Of a DNA stretch of 64,000 nt, positions 54,747-63,463 are shown in pieces; within the stretch, counting starts at the first letter, position 1, and every line of letters begins with the position of its first letter. The notes under the pieces are model-generated. The model saw only the letters and a list, made by a program, of their open reading frames with translations. It had not been told where the DNA came from and searched no databases. This DNA is from an uncultured Oscillospiraceae bacterium (GTDB taxonomy: Bacteria > Bacillota > Clostridia > Oscillospirales > Oscillospiraceae). Where the stretch lies: the NCBI GenBank assembly GCA_934590355.1, contig CAKTOX010000002.1, positions 1 to 64,000 of the forward strand. Direction: 5' to 3'. Both the position numbers and the translations under genes were made by a program.

Positions 54747-56276
54747 ATGCAATTCGTAAACACCTTCTGGGCTCTGGTCCCGCCGATCGTCGCCATCGGT
54801 CTGGCGCTGATCACCAAGGAGACTTTCAGCTCGCTGTTCGTCGGCATCCTCGTCGGCGCGCTGTTCGTGGCAAACTTCAACCCCGTCGGCACGCTCGACG
54901 CGATGATAACCGAGGGCTTCACCCCCGCGATCTCGGAAAACGCGGGCATTTTCATGTTCCTCGTTATTCTCGGCATCATGGTCGCGCTGGTAAACTCCAC
55001 GGGCGCGGCTGCGGCGTTCGGCAAGTGGGCGGCAAAGCACGTCAAGGGCCGCGCCGGCACCCTGCTCGCCACCTTCGTCCTCGGCGTTCTCATTTTCATT
55101 GATGACTACTTCAACTGCCTGACCGTCGGCTCTGTCATGCGCCCCCTGACCGATAACCAGAAGGTCTCCCGCGCAAAGCTTGCGTACATCATCGACGCCA
55201 CCGCGGCTCCCGTCTGCATGATCGCCCCCGTATCGAGCTGGGCGGCGGCAGTCTCCGGTGTTGCGGAGGACCTCGACGCCGGCATATCCGGTATTCAGCT
55301 TTTCATTCAGGCTATCCCGTTTAACTTCTATTCTCTGCTGACCTTCGTGTTTGTCATCGGCATGATCGTCATGGGCTTCGACTACGGTCCCATGGCAAAG
55401 TGCGAGCTTGAGGCGCTCAAGGGCAACCTCGGCTCTCTCGGCAACGACGAGGAGATCGAAAATACCAAGGCAACTCTGTGGGATATGCTCATCCCCATCA
55501 TTGTGCTCATCGCAATGTGCATCATCGGCCTTATGTACGTCGGCGGCTTCTGGGATGCCGAGAGCGGCGTCGCGGGCGACTTTGTCGGCGCGTTCGGCAA
55601 CACCGACGCCTTCGTCGGTCTGCCATGGGGCTCCCTCGTTGCACTCGTTTTCACCATCGTTTACCTCATCTGCCGCCGCATCACCTCCTTCAAGGATGCA
55701 ATGGCCTGTGCGGTCAAGGGCTTTAACGCAATGGTACCCGCGATCCTCATCCTGACCTTTGCCGTTACCCTGAAGAACATGACCGGTCTGCTCGGCGCCG
55801 CGACCTATGTTGAGGGCGTCATGAAGGCTGCTTCTGCCGGCCTGTTCAACATGCTTCCGGCGATCATTTTCGTTGTCGCCTGCCTGCTGGCTTTCTCCAC
55901 CGGCACGAGCTGGGGCACCTTCGGCATCCTCATCCCCATCGTTCTGCCCATCTTCAAGGTCGGCGATCCTCTGCTCATGATCGGCATCTCCGCCTGCCTT
56001 GCCGGCGCTGTCTGCGGCGACCACTGCTCCCCCATCTCCGACACGACCATCATGGCGTCTGCCGGTGCAAACTGCAACCACATCGAGCACGTTCGCACCC
56101 AGCTTCCCTATGCGGTCACCGTCGCCGTCATCAGCTTCATTAACTTCATCCTTGCGGGCTTCATCAAGAACGCATGGATCTGCCTGCCCATCGGTTTCGT
56201 CATGACCATCGCGGCTCTGTTCATCCTGCGCGCTGCCATCGGCACCAAGACCGGCGCAGCCGCAAAGGCGGAGTAA
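54747..56276 (+). CDS. lysW: NhaC-type transporter under lysine control (predicted lysine transporter LysW type)
   Basis: A 509-residue membrane protein with about eleven helices of the NhaC ion transporter superfamily: TKETFSSLFVGILVGALFVA, LIFIDDYFNCLTVGSVMRPL TD, IIDATAAPVCMIAPVSSWAA, and FSTGTSWGTFGILIPIVLPI with GDHCSPISDTTIMASAGANC. NhaC-like proteins preceded by lysine riboswitches have been predicted to be lysine importers (LysW), and this gene fits that arrangement; transport of Na+ in exchange or symport is inferred. It is monocistronic with a good terminator. Confidence 0.88.
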   Translation: MQFVNTFWALVPPIVAIGLALITKETFSSLFVGILVGALFVANFNPVGTLDAMITEGFTPAISENAGIFMFLVILGIMVALVNSTGAAAAFGKWAAKHVKGRAGTLLATFVLGVLIFIDDYFNCLTVGSVMRPLTDNQKVSRAKLAYIIDATAAPVCMIAPVSSWAAAVSGVAEDLDAGISGIQLFIQAIPFNFYSLLTFVFVIGMIVMGFDYGPMAKCELEALKGNLGSLGNDEEIENTKATLWDMLIPIIVLIAMCIIGLMYVGGFWDAESGVAGDFVGAFGNTDAFVGLPWGSLVALVFTIVYLICRRITSFKDAMACAVKGFNAMVPAILILTFAVTLKNMTGLLGAATYVEGVMKAASAGLFNMLPAIIFVVACLLAFSTGTSWGTFGILIPIVLPIFKVGDPLLMIGISACLAGAVCGDHCSPISDTTIMASAGANCNHIEHVRTQLPYAVTVAVISFINFILAGFIKNAWICLPIGFVMTIAALFILRAAIGTKTGAAAKAE

Positions 56277-56294
56277 ATTTTAAGCTCACAAAAC

Positions 56295-56330
56295 TAAACG
56301 CCCGAAAGACTTTTCTTTCGGGCGTTTTTG
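56295..56330 (+). terminator. Terminator of the NhaC-type gene
   Basis: AAACGCCCGAAAGA/TCTTTCGGGCGTTT, then TT; 13-14 bp stem. Confidence 0.9.
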
Positions 56331-56355
56331 AGATTTCATTTCGGGAGGAACGGAC

Positions 56356-56886
56356 TTGGAGACAGTGCTCAGAGCCTGCACCGAGCAGGACACGGAAATG
56401 CTCAGAGAGCTTGCCGCGCAGACCTTTTGCGAGACCTTCGCGGGCGATTGCAGCGAAACGGATATGCGCAATTATATACAGACGGCGCTCTCGCCCGAGA
56501 GCGTCAGGGCGCAGCTTCAAAACCCCGCATCGCTTTTTATCTGCGCTCTTTGCGACGGCGCGGCGGCGGGCTATGTGAAGCTCAACGAGGCGCCCGCGCA
56601 GGGGGATATACACGACCCCGACTCGCTTGAGATCGAGCGGATATACGCCTATGCGCGCTATCACGGCACGGGGCTGGGAGGGCGTCTTATGGAGGCGGCT
56701 CTCGATGAGGCGCGGCGCGGCGGCAAAAAATACGTCTGGCTCGGTGTTTGGGACAAGAACGCCAAGGCACTCGCGTTTTATAGGAAAAACGGCTTTTACG
56801 AGCACGGCGAGCATGACTTTCTCCTCGGCGAAACGGTCTTTCGTGATTTGATAATGCGCCGAGATATATCGCAATATATAAAATAA
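56356..56886 (+). CDS. GNAT family N-acetyltransferase
   Basis: A 176-residue GCN5-related acetyltransferase that should transfer acetyl from acetyl-CoA. The acetyl-CoA loop is YHGTGLGGRLMEAALDEAR (Q/RxxGxG/A form) about residues 95-113, followed by VWLGVWDKNAKALAFYRKNG F, typical of the C-terminal half. The substrate is unknown. The start is TTG 56356 with GGGAGG about 8 nt upstream; GTG 56365 is possible. It lacks its own clear promoter and may be read from the riboswitch transcript past the terminator or from a weak start. Confidence 0.88.
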   Translation: METVLRACTEQDTEMLRELAAQTFCETFAGDCSETDMRNYIQTALSPESVRAQLQNPASLFICALCDGAAAGYVKLNEAPAQGDIHDPDSLEIERIYAYARYHGTGLGGRLMEAALDEARRGGKKYVWLGVWDKNAKALAFYRKNGFYEHGEHDFLLGETVFRDLIMRRDISQYIK

Positions 56887-56927
56887 CGAAGCCCTCCGGA
56901 AGGTCGGTTGAGATAAGAAAACACACG

Positions 56928-57034
56928 CCTGAAAAGACGGAGCGCACACGAATGTCATCGCTGCGTGGCTTGCCGGACACAAAGTATGCCTGTGCCGCCG
57001 TGCCTTGACCTCGCACACGCTCCGTCTTTTCAGG
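56928..57034. other. Structured element with 17-bp inverted repeat
   Basis: CCTGAAAAGACGGAGCG (56928-56944) and its exact complement (57018-57034) enclose 73 nt that themselves contain pairings such as CGGACACA/TGTGCCG. It lies 42 nt past the GNAT stop and ahead of a strong terminator. It may be an RNA domain or a small repeat element; no open frame there is convincing. Confidence 0.55.
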
Positions 57035-57080
57035 TGCTGCGCAGTTTTGAGCGAGAAATTTTTTGCTCAGGCAAAATAAC

Positions 57081-57120
57081 AAAATCTCGGCAATACTTTG
57101 TGTATTACCGAGATTTTTTG
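57081..57120. terminator. Two-way terminator between GNAT and GDPD genes
   Basis: AATCTCGG(C)AATAC pairs with GTATT(A)CCGAGATT, then TTTTTTG on the plus strand; weaker T on the minus strand. Confidence 0.88.
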
Positions 57121-57181
57121 TGAAGCATGGGCGGAAAAGAGCCGCTCAAAACCGTATGTTTTTTTGCCTCAGCCGGCCTTA

Positions 57182-58015
57182 TTACTTTTTAAACTTAACG
57201 CCGGGCTTATAGAACTCGAAAATGACGGTGTCGTTGCCCTTTTCGTTTGCCCATTCGTGGCTCGTCCAGCACACACGCATTGCGCCGAGCGCCTCGCACA
57301 GCTTGACGGTGAAGGGCTTTTTGGTGATCTTATAGGCGATAAACTGCGGGCGGGCGAGGAAGTTGAGCAGGACGTTTCCGAGAATGAACGCGGAGACGGG
57401 GTTGACCTCGCCGTGGTAATCCGCGGGCGGGTTTGCGAGCTGACCGCGAACGACCTCGGGGGCGTTTATCCTGAACCAGCGCACGATGAAGGGGTTAAAG
57501 CTCTCGATGCAGTAGTCGCCGGTGTAGCGGCGCAGCAGGGCATAGGTCTTTTCGCACAGCTCCTTGTTGCGCTTGCCGTTTTTGAGCTCGACTATGAGAG
57601 CACCGCGGCCGCGAACGGTCTTGAGCACGTCGGAAAACAGGGGGATGGTCTCCTGTGTTCCGCAAAGGCTCAGCTTCTGAAGCTCCTCAAGGGTCAGCTG
57701 ATCGACTCTCGCATCGACGCCGCAGACGCGGTTGAGGGTATCGTCATGGAAAACGACGACCTCGCCGTCCTTGGACAGCTGAACGTCGAGCTCGATGCCG
57801 TAGCCGTAGGACGCGGCGCGCTCAAACGCTGCCAGCGAGTTCTCGGGCACGGACTTGTCGCGCTTATGCAGACCGCGGTGCGCAAAGTTTTTCTTCATAA
57901 AGGGCTCTTTCTGCTTTCTGCGTATTTTGCCCGGAGCGATGATATAAACAAGACCGCCGACGGCGGCTGCTCCCGCAAGAGCGGCAAGCTTCATGGCGCT
58001 CACCTGATTTTTCAT
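57182..58015 (-). CDS. Glycerophosphodiester phosphodiesterase
   Basis: A 277-residue GDPD-fold enzyme that hydrolyses glycerophosphodiesters to glycerol 3-phosphate and an alcohol. One N-terminal membrane helix (about 8-26) anchors it. The catalytic residues are H46 and R47 (AHRGLH), E75 and D77 (ELDVQLSKDG) and H90 (FHDDTLNR); VPENSLAAFE and ELKNGKRNKE complete the pattern. It lies in the position of a membrane-bound lipid-turnover enzyme, with the active domain orientation uncertain. GGAGGTGCC precedes ATG. It is divergent from the MFS gene. Confidence 0.94.
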   Translation of the reverse strand: MKNQVSAMKLAALAGAAAVGGLVYIIAPGKIRRKQKEPFMKKNFAHRGLHKRDKSVPENSLAAFERAASYGYGIELDVQLSKDGEVVVFHDDTLNRVCGVDARVDQLTLEELQKLSLCGTQETIPLFSDVLKTVRGRGALIVELKNGKRNKELCEKTYALLRRYTGDYCIESFNPFIVRWFRINAPEVVRGQLANPPADYHGEVNPVSAFILGNVLLNFLARPQFIAYKITKKPFTVKLCEALGAMRVCWTSHEWANEKGNDTVIFEFYKPGVKFKK

Positions 58016-58103
58016 AATGGCACCTCCAAATGGGTAAATTCATATAAGTGCATTTTACACCGCGGCGGCAGATCAGTCAAACATATTATATTAAATTTTG
58101 CTG

Positions 58104-58132
58104 TTGTGCTTGAGCGAAATTTGGTGTAAAAT
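58104..58132 (+). promoter_or_regulatory. Promoter of the MFS-LOG operon
   Basis: TTGTGC (58104-58109), 17-nt spacer, TAAAAT (58127-58132). Confidence 0.55.
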
Positions 58133-58171
58133 TGGAAAGCACACTATTTAAAATAAGGATTGGCAGAGAAA

Positions 58172-59506
58172 ATGAAACTGGACAACAAACGAACTATTCT
58201 GACGGGCTTTGCGTTCCTGTCCATCTGCGCGTTCTGGCAGATGTACAACAGCATCGTGCCCCTCATCCTGACGAACACCTTCCACCTCAACGAGACCTAT
58301 TCGGGCGCCATCATGGCAGCCGATAACGTCCTCGCCCTCTTCCTGCTGCCTCTGTTCGGTGCGATCTCCGACAGAACGAACACGAAGATAGGCAAGCGTA
58401 TGCCGTTTATCCTCTTCGGTACCGGCTGCGCCATCATTCTCATGAACCTGCTGCCGCTGCTGGATAACAGCTACGCCGCGGCGCCGAGCACCTTCAAGAC
58501 CGTTTCCTTCGTGGTCGTCCTCGGTCTGCTGCTCGTTGCAATGGGCACCTACCGCTCTCCCGCGGTCGCGCTCATGCCGGACATCACTCCCAAGCCCCTG
58601 CGCAGCAAGGGCAATGCCATCATTAACCTCATGGGCGCGCTCGGCGGCGTCATCTACCTCGGCGTTGCCGCGGTCATGTACCCCAACAGCAAGGTCGCAG
58701 GTCTTGACCATGTCAACTACCAGCCCCTTTTCATGGTCGTTTCCGCGATCATGTTCGTTGCTATCGCAATTCTTTTCCTCACGATAAAGGAGCCCAAGCT
58801 CCTCGAGGAGCAGCGCGAGCTTGAAAAGCAGCACCCAGAATGGAACCTCGCAGAGGACGACGGCAGCGGCAACGAGACCCTGCCCAAGCCCGTCAAGAAG
58901 AGCCTCATCTTCCTGCTCGTTTCCATCTCCCTGTGGTTTATCGGCTATAACGGCGTCGAAACGTGGTTCACCGCTTACGTCAGCAAGGTCATGGGACAGG
59001 CGCTCGGCGGCGCTTCGACCTGCCTTCTCATCGCGACCGGCGGCGCTGTCATCAGCTATATCCCCATCGGCATCATCGCCTCCAAGGTCGGCAGAAAGCG
59101 CACCATCATGGCAGGCATCGTCCTGCTGGCCGCCTGCTTCGGCTCGGGCTACTTCCTGACGACGGCTTATAATGAGATAAACATCATCATGTTCATCGTC
59201 TTTGCTCTCGTCGGCCTTGCGTGGGCTGCCATCAACGTCAACTCCCTGCCCATGGTCGTCGAGATGTGCCGCGGCTCGGATATCGGCAAGTTCACCGGCT
59301 ATTACTACACCTTCTCCATGCTGGCGCAGGTCGTGACCCCCATCGTTGCAGGCTCTCTTATGCGCCATATAGACTACACCGTGCTCTTCCCCTACGCGGC
59401 ATTCTTCGTCGCTATGAGCTTCGTGACGATGATCTTCGTCAAGCACGGCGACAATAAGCCTCAGGCAAAGAAGGGTCTCGACGCCTTCGAGGACATGGAC
59501 GACTGA
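58172..59506 (+). CDS. MFS transporter, glycoside/sugar type
   Basis: A 444-residue protein with twelve membrane helices of the major facilitator superfamily, nearest to the GPH/SLC45-like sugar transporters: FGAISDRTNTKIGKRMPFIL (loop 2-3 motif), TYRSPAVALMPDITPKPLRS KGNAI, GYNGVETWFTAYVS and ASKVGRKRTIMAG in the second half. The long middle loop is charged. Substrate is probably an oligosaccharide or glycoside, by likeness only. ATG 58172 is chosen; a TTG four codons earlier has AAGG too close. Its stop shares a base with the next ATG. Confidence 0.88.
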   Translation: MKLDNKRTILTGFAFLSICAFWQMYNSIVPLILTNTFHLNETYSGAIMAADNVLALFLLPLFGAISDRTNTKIGKRMPFILFGTGCAIILMNLLPLLDNSYAAAPSTFKTVSFVVVLGLLLVAMGTYRSPAVALMPDITPKPLRSKGNAIINLMGALGGVIYLGVAAVMYPNSKVAGLDHVNYQPLFMVVSAIMFVAIAILFLTIKEPKLLEEQRELEKQHPEWNLAEDDGSGNETLPKPVKKSLIFLLVSISLWFIGYNGVETWFTAYVSKVMGQALGGASTCLLIATGGAVISYIPIGIIASKVGRKRTIMAGIVLLAACFGSGYFLTTAYNEINIIMFIVFALVGLAWAAINVNSLPMVVEMCRGSDIGKFTGYYYTFSMLAQVVTPIVAGSLMRHIDYTVLFPYAAFFVAMSFVTMIFVKHGDNKPQAKKGLDAFEDMDD

Positions 59507-60084
59507 TGAATATCTGCATTTTCGGCGCGTCCGCGCGAGAGCTTGAAAGAAGCTATTACGACGCGGCGTTTGAAATGGGAGCGGCCATAGCCAAGCACGG
59601 CGACGGCATCGTTTTCGGCGGCGGCGCGGAGGGGCTCATGGGCGCGTGTGCGCGCGGAGCAAGAGAGCGCGGCGGCGAAATCATCGGCATCGCGCCGAGG
59701 TTTTTCGACGAGCCGGGCATACTCTACCCCGACTGCACCGAGCTTATCTTCACCGAGACCATGCGCGAGCGCAAGCAGCTCATGCAGGAGAGATCGAGCG
59801 CCTGCATCGTCCTGCCCGGCGGCATCGGCACGCTTGAGGAGTTTTTTGAAATGCTCACGCTCAAGCAGCTCGGACGGGATGAGCGCGCGATCGTGATACT
59901 GAACACCAACGGCTGCTACGACACGATGCTGAAAATGCTCGAGGAGCTTGCGGGTGCTCGATTTATGTCGAAAAACTGTCTTGAGCTGTACTGCGTCGCC
60001 GAGACCGCGCAGCAGGCGATGGACTATCTTGAAAGCTACGTTCCCGTGAAGGGCGGTATCCGCCGCTTGGAGGATTACACCTGA
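59506..60084 (+). CDS. LOG family (TIGR00730-like) nucleotide-binding protein
   Basis: A 192-residue Rossmann-fold protein with the lysine-decarboxylase-like/LOG signatures GGGAEGLMG (38-46), METMRERKQLM-type (ETMRERKQLM) and PGGIGTLEEF (104-113). Such proteins are phosphoribohydrolases that release free bases such as cytokinins from nucleotide monophosphates. ATG overlaps the MFS stop (TGATG), so it is translated together with the transporter; a joint role in nucleoside or base traffic is inference. A terminator follows. Confidence 0.9.
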   Translation: MNICIFGASARELERSYYDAAFEMGAAIAKHGDGIVFGGGAEGLMGACARGARERGGEIIGIAPRFFDEPGILYPDCTELIFTETMRERKQLMQERSSACIVLPGGIGTLEEFFEMLTLKQLGRDERAIVILNTNGCYDTMLKMLEELAGARFMSKNCLELYCVAETAQQAMDYLESYVPVKGGIRRLEDYT

Positions 60085-60087
60085 TGA

Positions 60088-60125
60088 AAACACGATCGTG
60101 TGGTATATGCCACACGGTCGTTTTT
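60088..60125 (+). terminator. Terminator of the MFS-LOG operon
   Basis: ACGATCGTGTGG/CCACACGGTCGT with 6-nt loop, then TTTTT. Confidence 0.88.
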
Positions 60126-60175
60126 CGTATTGATATATACTGACTGCGAAGAAATAAGAAACGGAGGGCTTTTTC

Positions 60176-60799
60176 ATGATAAGAAGAGTTATAAGCATCG
60201 ACGAGGAAAAGTGCAACGGATGCGGCAGGTGCGTGGGCGCGTGTCACGAGGGCGCGATAGGGCTTGTCGGCGGCAAGGCAAGGCTCATGCGCGACGACTA
60301 TTGCGACGGGCTGGGCGACTGCCTGCCGGAGTGCCCGATGAATGCCATCAGCTTTGTCGAGCGCGAGGCCGCGCCCTATGACGAGGCGGCGGTGAAGGCT
60401 GCGCAGGCAGCGAAAAATGTCGAAGAGCGGGCGGTGCGCAACTGGCCGGTGCAGCTTCGGCTCGCGCCGGTGAGGGCGGAGTATTATGACGGCGCGGACA
60501 TTCTCGTTTCGGCTGACTGCGCGGCGTATGCCTATGAAAAATTCCACTCGGACTTCATGCGTGGGAGCGTCACGCTCATAGGCTGCCCGAAGCTCGACCC
60601 GGTCGATTACGCCGAAAAGCTCGGCGAGATCTTTGCCGCAAACGACGTTCGCTCGGTCACGCTCGTGCGAATGCAGGTGCCCTGCTGCGGCGGGCTTGAG
60701 CGCGCCGTCATGCTCGCCGCCGCGGCCTCGGGGAGGAAGCTGCCCCTGCGCGTCGTGACGCTGTCCTCCGAGGGAAAGATAGTTTCGGCAGGAAAATAA
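60176..60799 (+). CDS. 4Fe-4S ferredoxin-type protein
   Basis: A 207-residue iron-sulfur protein. The N-terminal about 65 residues hold two cluster motifs, CNGCGRCVGAC and (C-D-G-L-G)DCLPECP, like bacterial ferredoxins. The remaining about 140 residues are a separate domain with ADILVSADCAAYAYEKF, TLIGCPKLDP and MQVPCCGGLE, where further cysteines could bind metal; this two-part layout is common in Clostridia and Desulfo-type bacteria but of unknown role. CGGAGGG lies 8 nt before ATG. It is a single gene. Confidence 0.88.
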   Translation: MIRRVISIDEEKCNGCGRCVGACHEGAIGLVGGKARLMRDDYCDGLGDCLPECPMNAISFVEREAAPYDEAAVKAAQAAKNVEERAVRNWPVQLRLAPVRAEYYDGADILVSADCAAYAYEKFHSDFMRGSVTLIGCPKLDPVDYAEKLGEIFAANDVRSVTLVRMQVPCCGGLERAVMLAAAASGRKLPLRVVTLSSEGKIVSAGK

Positions 60800-60839
60800 T
60801 TCATGGAGAAATGTTGACAATCTTTTTGCCTCGGAACGG

Positions 60840-60868
60840 TTGAATGTCCATGTGTGCGGTGGTAGAAT
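60840..60868 (+). promoter_or_regulatory. Promoter of the aminotransferase gene
   Basis: TTGAAT (60840-60845), 17-nt spacer, TAGAAT (60863-60868). Confidence 0.6.
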
Positions 60869-60951
60869 GAAAACGGAATTACGAAATATTTGCAGCGGCA
60901 ATTATTTTTTATAACAAATAACGGATAAAAATCAGAAAGGAAACCCCGCTC

Positions 60952-62142
60952 ATGAAATTCTCAAGCAAGATCGAAAAATGCGGACTTTCCCCGATGAGAA
61001 AGTTCGCGCCCTACGCCGCCGAGGCGGTCAAGAAGGGCAAAAAGGTTTACCACCTGAACATCGGACAGCCCGACATCGCAACGCCCGAGGTATTTTTTGA
61101 CGCGGTGAAGAGCTTCTCGCAGCCCGTTCTGGCCTACGCTCCGTCCGACGGTGTGCCCGAAATGCTCAGCGCGGTCGCAAAGTATTACCGCGGCATCGGC
61201 GCCGAGATAAGCGAGAAGCAGATCCTCATCACGACCGGCGGCTCCGAGGCGCTTCAGATCGCTCTGTCCTGCATCCTCGACGAGGGCGACGAGATCATCA
61301 TTCCCGAGCCGTTTTATCCGAACTACACCACCTTTGTCACGCTCACCGGCGCGACCATCCGCCCCGTGACCACCAAGCCCGAGGAGGGCTATAAATTCGC
61401 CGTGCGCGAGCGCATCGAGGCCTGCATAAACGAGCACACCCGCGCGATCCTTTTCACCAACCCCGGCAATCCGACCGGCACGGTGCTCACCGAGGAGGAG
61501 CTCAAGCTCCTCGCCGACATCGCCAGGGAGCACGACCTGTTCATCATCGGCGACGAGGTCTACCGCGAGTTCGTCTACGGCGGCGAAAAGCTCATGAGCC
61601 TGCTCCGGCTTGAGGGCTATGAGGATAACGTCGTCGTCATCGACTCCGTCTCCAAGCGCTTCTCCGCCTGCGGTGCGCGCATAGGCTGCGTGATAACGAG
61701 AAACAAGGAGCTTTATAACAACGCGATGAAGTGGTGCCAGGGACGCCTGTGCGCCTCGACCATAGATCAGGTCGCCTCCGCCGCGCTGTACACCGTCGGT
61801 CCCGAGTATTTCGACGGCGTCCGCAGGGAATACTGCGCGCGCAAGGATACGCTCGTGGAGGGGCTCAGGAAAATACCCGGTGTTGTGTATTCCGAGCCGA
61901 AGGGTGCGTTCTATGTCATGGCGGCGCTGCCCGTTGACGACGCGGAGAAGTTCCAGATATGGATGCTCGAGGAGTTTGACGATAACGGCGACACGCTCAT
62001 GTTCACCCCCGCCGAGAGCTTTTACAAGACTCCGCACACCGGCGTTAATGAAATTCGCATGGCATATGTCATAAACGAGAAGGACATCACCCGCTGCATG
62101 GAGCTTCTCAGGAAGGGCATCGAGGCGTATAACGCAAGATAA
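60952..62142 (+). CDS. Class I/II PLP-dependent aminotransferase
   Basis: A 396-residue fold-type I aminotransferase, probably aspartate- or aromatic-type. The PLP lysine is K235 in DSVSKRFSACGARIG; NPGNPTG (170-176), D201 and Y204 (GDEVYREF) and the TTGGSEALQIAL phosphate-binding segment are present; the C-terminal arginine is in NEIRMAYV. The start motif HLNIGQPDI is typical. AGAAAGGAAA precedes ATG. It is a single gene with promoter and terminator. Confidence 0.94.
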   Translation: MKFSSKIEKCGLSPMRKFAPYAAEAVKKGKKVYHLNIGQPDIATPEVFFDAVKSFSQPVLAYAPSDGVPEMLSAVAKYYRGIGAEISEKQILITTGGSEALQIALSCILDEGDEIIIPEPFYPNYTTFVTLTGATIRPVTTKPEEGYKFAVRERIEACINEHTRAILFTNPGNPTGTVLTEEELKLLADIAREHDLFIIGDEVYREFVYGGEKLMSLLRLEGYEDNVVVIDSVSKRFSACGARIGCVITRNKELYNNAMKWCQGRLCASTIDQVASAALYTVGPEYFDGVRREYCARKDTLVEGLRKIPGVVYSEPKGAFYVMAALPVDDAEKFQIWMLEEFDDNGDTLMFTPAESFYKTPHTGVNEIRMAYVINEKDITRCMELLRKGIEAYNAR

Positions 62143-62149
62143 ATTAAAC

Positions 62150-62182
62150 GAAAAACGGACACCATTCGGTGTCCGTTTTTTG
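62150..62182. terminator. Two-way terminator
   Basis: AAACGGACACC-ATTC-GGTGTCCGTTT with A and T tracts on both sides; closes the aminotransferase and the convergent lipoprotein gene. Confidence 0.9.
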
Positions 62183-62194
62183 AGTTTAAAGCGA

Positions 62195-63349
62195 TTATTT
62201 ATCCTGATTTATCGGGATGAACAGCGGCTCCTCCTCGGTTATTTCGGAGAGGATAATAGAGCCGTCCTTGCCGCTCTGGTAAATGCCGCGCGTTACCTCG
62301 GTGCCGTCGGCAAGCTGATAGTAAACGCCGATGTTCGGCAGCACGTCGGGAATGGAGCTTATGACATCGACGCCCTCGCCGGTGGTCAGGTAATTGCGCT
62401 GCCACAGGGTGCGTTCGGCGGTGTAGATGCGCACGTTGTAGACCGTTTCCTCTGCCGAGAGAATGACGCTCTGCATATCGGGATCGACGGTTATCGTGTC
62501 GAGGATGTTGACGGTCTCGGGGTCGATCGCGCCGCCCGCATCGCCGAGGACTATGCCGTTTTCGCCCTCATACGCAACGGGCATGAAGTCGGCCGAAATG
62601 AACTCCTCAAGCGCGGCGTAGGGGATATCAAAGCTCATAACGCCGTAGACGTAGGGCGCGATGTCGTAGGGGTTTGCGTAAACGACGAGACCCTTGTCGC
62701 TGAAGTACCAATTCTGTCCGTCGTCAACGATGGTGCCGATAACGCTCTGCGCGTCGTCAAACAGGTAGCTCTGTCCGTCCTTGAGCAGATACTCGTCTCC
62801 CGCCATAAGGCCGATGACGTAGTTTTTGATAAAGGTCTTGAGCTGCTCTTCGTTTTTGGTGATATCGCCGAGGGAAAGCAGCGCGCCGGTGTCGGCATTA
62901 AAGCTGCGGCTGAGGCGAACGGAGTCCGCGTGCACCCCGCCGAGGTCCTGAAGAACATCGAAGGTGAGACTGAGCACTCTCACGTCGCAGCGCGGCGAGG
63001 CGGCGGTGACATAGTAGCCGAGCTCGACGGGCTTGCCGTCGTGCTGGTCAGCCGCGACCCTCTGAGTGTAAAGCGAGTCGTCGCGGAAGCGGACGTACAG
63101 CTCGGCAAGAGTCGCGTTAATACGCTCGGCAGCGCGCGTGTCCTTCGAGCGGACCTCCGCCGTGCCGATCGCCTGCGTGAAAATGACCCTGCCGTTTTCG
63201 TCGGTCTGCTGCTCGTCGGCGTAGCTGTAATTGACCGTGACGTCATAGCTCGGAACGGGCGTTTTTTTCTCGTCATCTATGAAATTATGGCACGCGCACA
63301 GCCCGAGCGTCATACTCAGTGCCATGAGCATGGCAAGCATTTTTCTCAT
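62195..63349 (-). CDS. Lipoprotein with RsiV/DUF3298-like domain
   Basis: A 384-residue exported protein with a signal and a cysteine (LCACHN, about residue 20) that may be lipidated. The middle has the pattern of DUF4163/DUF3298 proteins (VNYSYADEQQTDENGRVIFT, then TFDVLQDLGGVHADSVRLSR, YVYGVMSFDIPYAALEEFI), the fold of the RsiV outer part and the lysozyme-binding-type proteins. No sigma factor adjoins it, so it is not evidently an anti-sigma. AAAGGACG lies before ATG 63349. The role is unknown. Confidence 0.8.
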   Translation of the reverse strand: MRKMLAMLMALSMTLGLCACHNFIDDEKKTPVPSYDVTVNYSYADEQQTDENGRVIFTQAIGTAEVRSKDTRAAERINATLAELYVRFRDDSLYTQRVAADQHDGKPVELGYYVTAASPRCDVRVLSLTFDVLQDLGGVHADSVRLSRSFNADTGALLSLGDITKNEEQLKTFIKNYVIGLMAGDEYLLKDGQSYLFDDAQSVIGTIVDDGQNWYFSDKGLVVYANPYDIAPYVYGVMSFDIPYAALEEFISADFMPVAYEGENGIVLGDAGGAIDPETVNILDTITVDPDMQSVILSAEETVYNVRIYTAERTLWQRNYLTTGEGVDVISSIPDVLPNIGVYYQLADGTEVTRGIYQSGKDGSIILSEITEEEPLFIPINQDK

Positions 63350-63381
63350 GATTTTCGTCCTTTCTCGCAAATTTTGTGCTA

Positions 63382-63410
63382 AAGATATGAATAAACCATT
63401 GACAAATCAA
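63382..63410 (-). promoter_or_regulatory. Promoter of the lipoprotein gene
   Basis: Minus strand TTGATT (63410-63405), 17-nt spacer, TATCTT (63387-63382). Confidence 0.55.
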
Positions 63411-63463
63411 GAGTTTTGCACAGTTTCAACATGGTTTTCAACACGTTATGTAAAGTGCGCGGC

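Noticed and set aside
54717..56090. 457-codon frame opposite the NhaC-type gene
   Set aside because: Antisense shadow of a gene with riboswitch, ribosome site and membrane helices; similar shadows at 58148-59446, 44980-46272, 23177-24592, 21000-22163 and 3343-4866 were dropped for the same reason.
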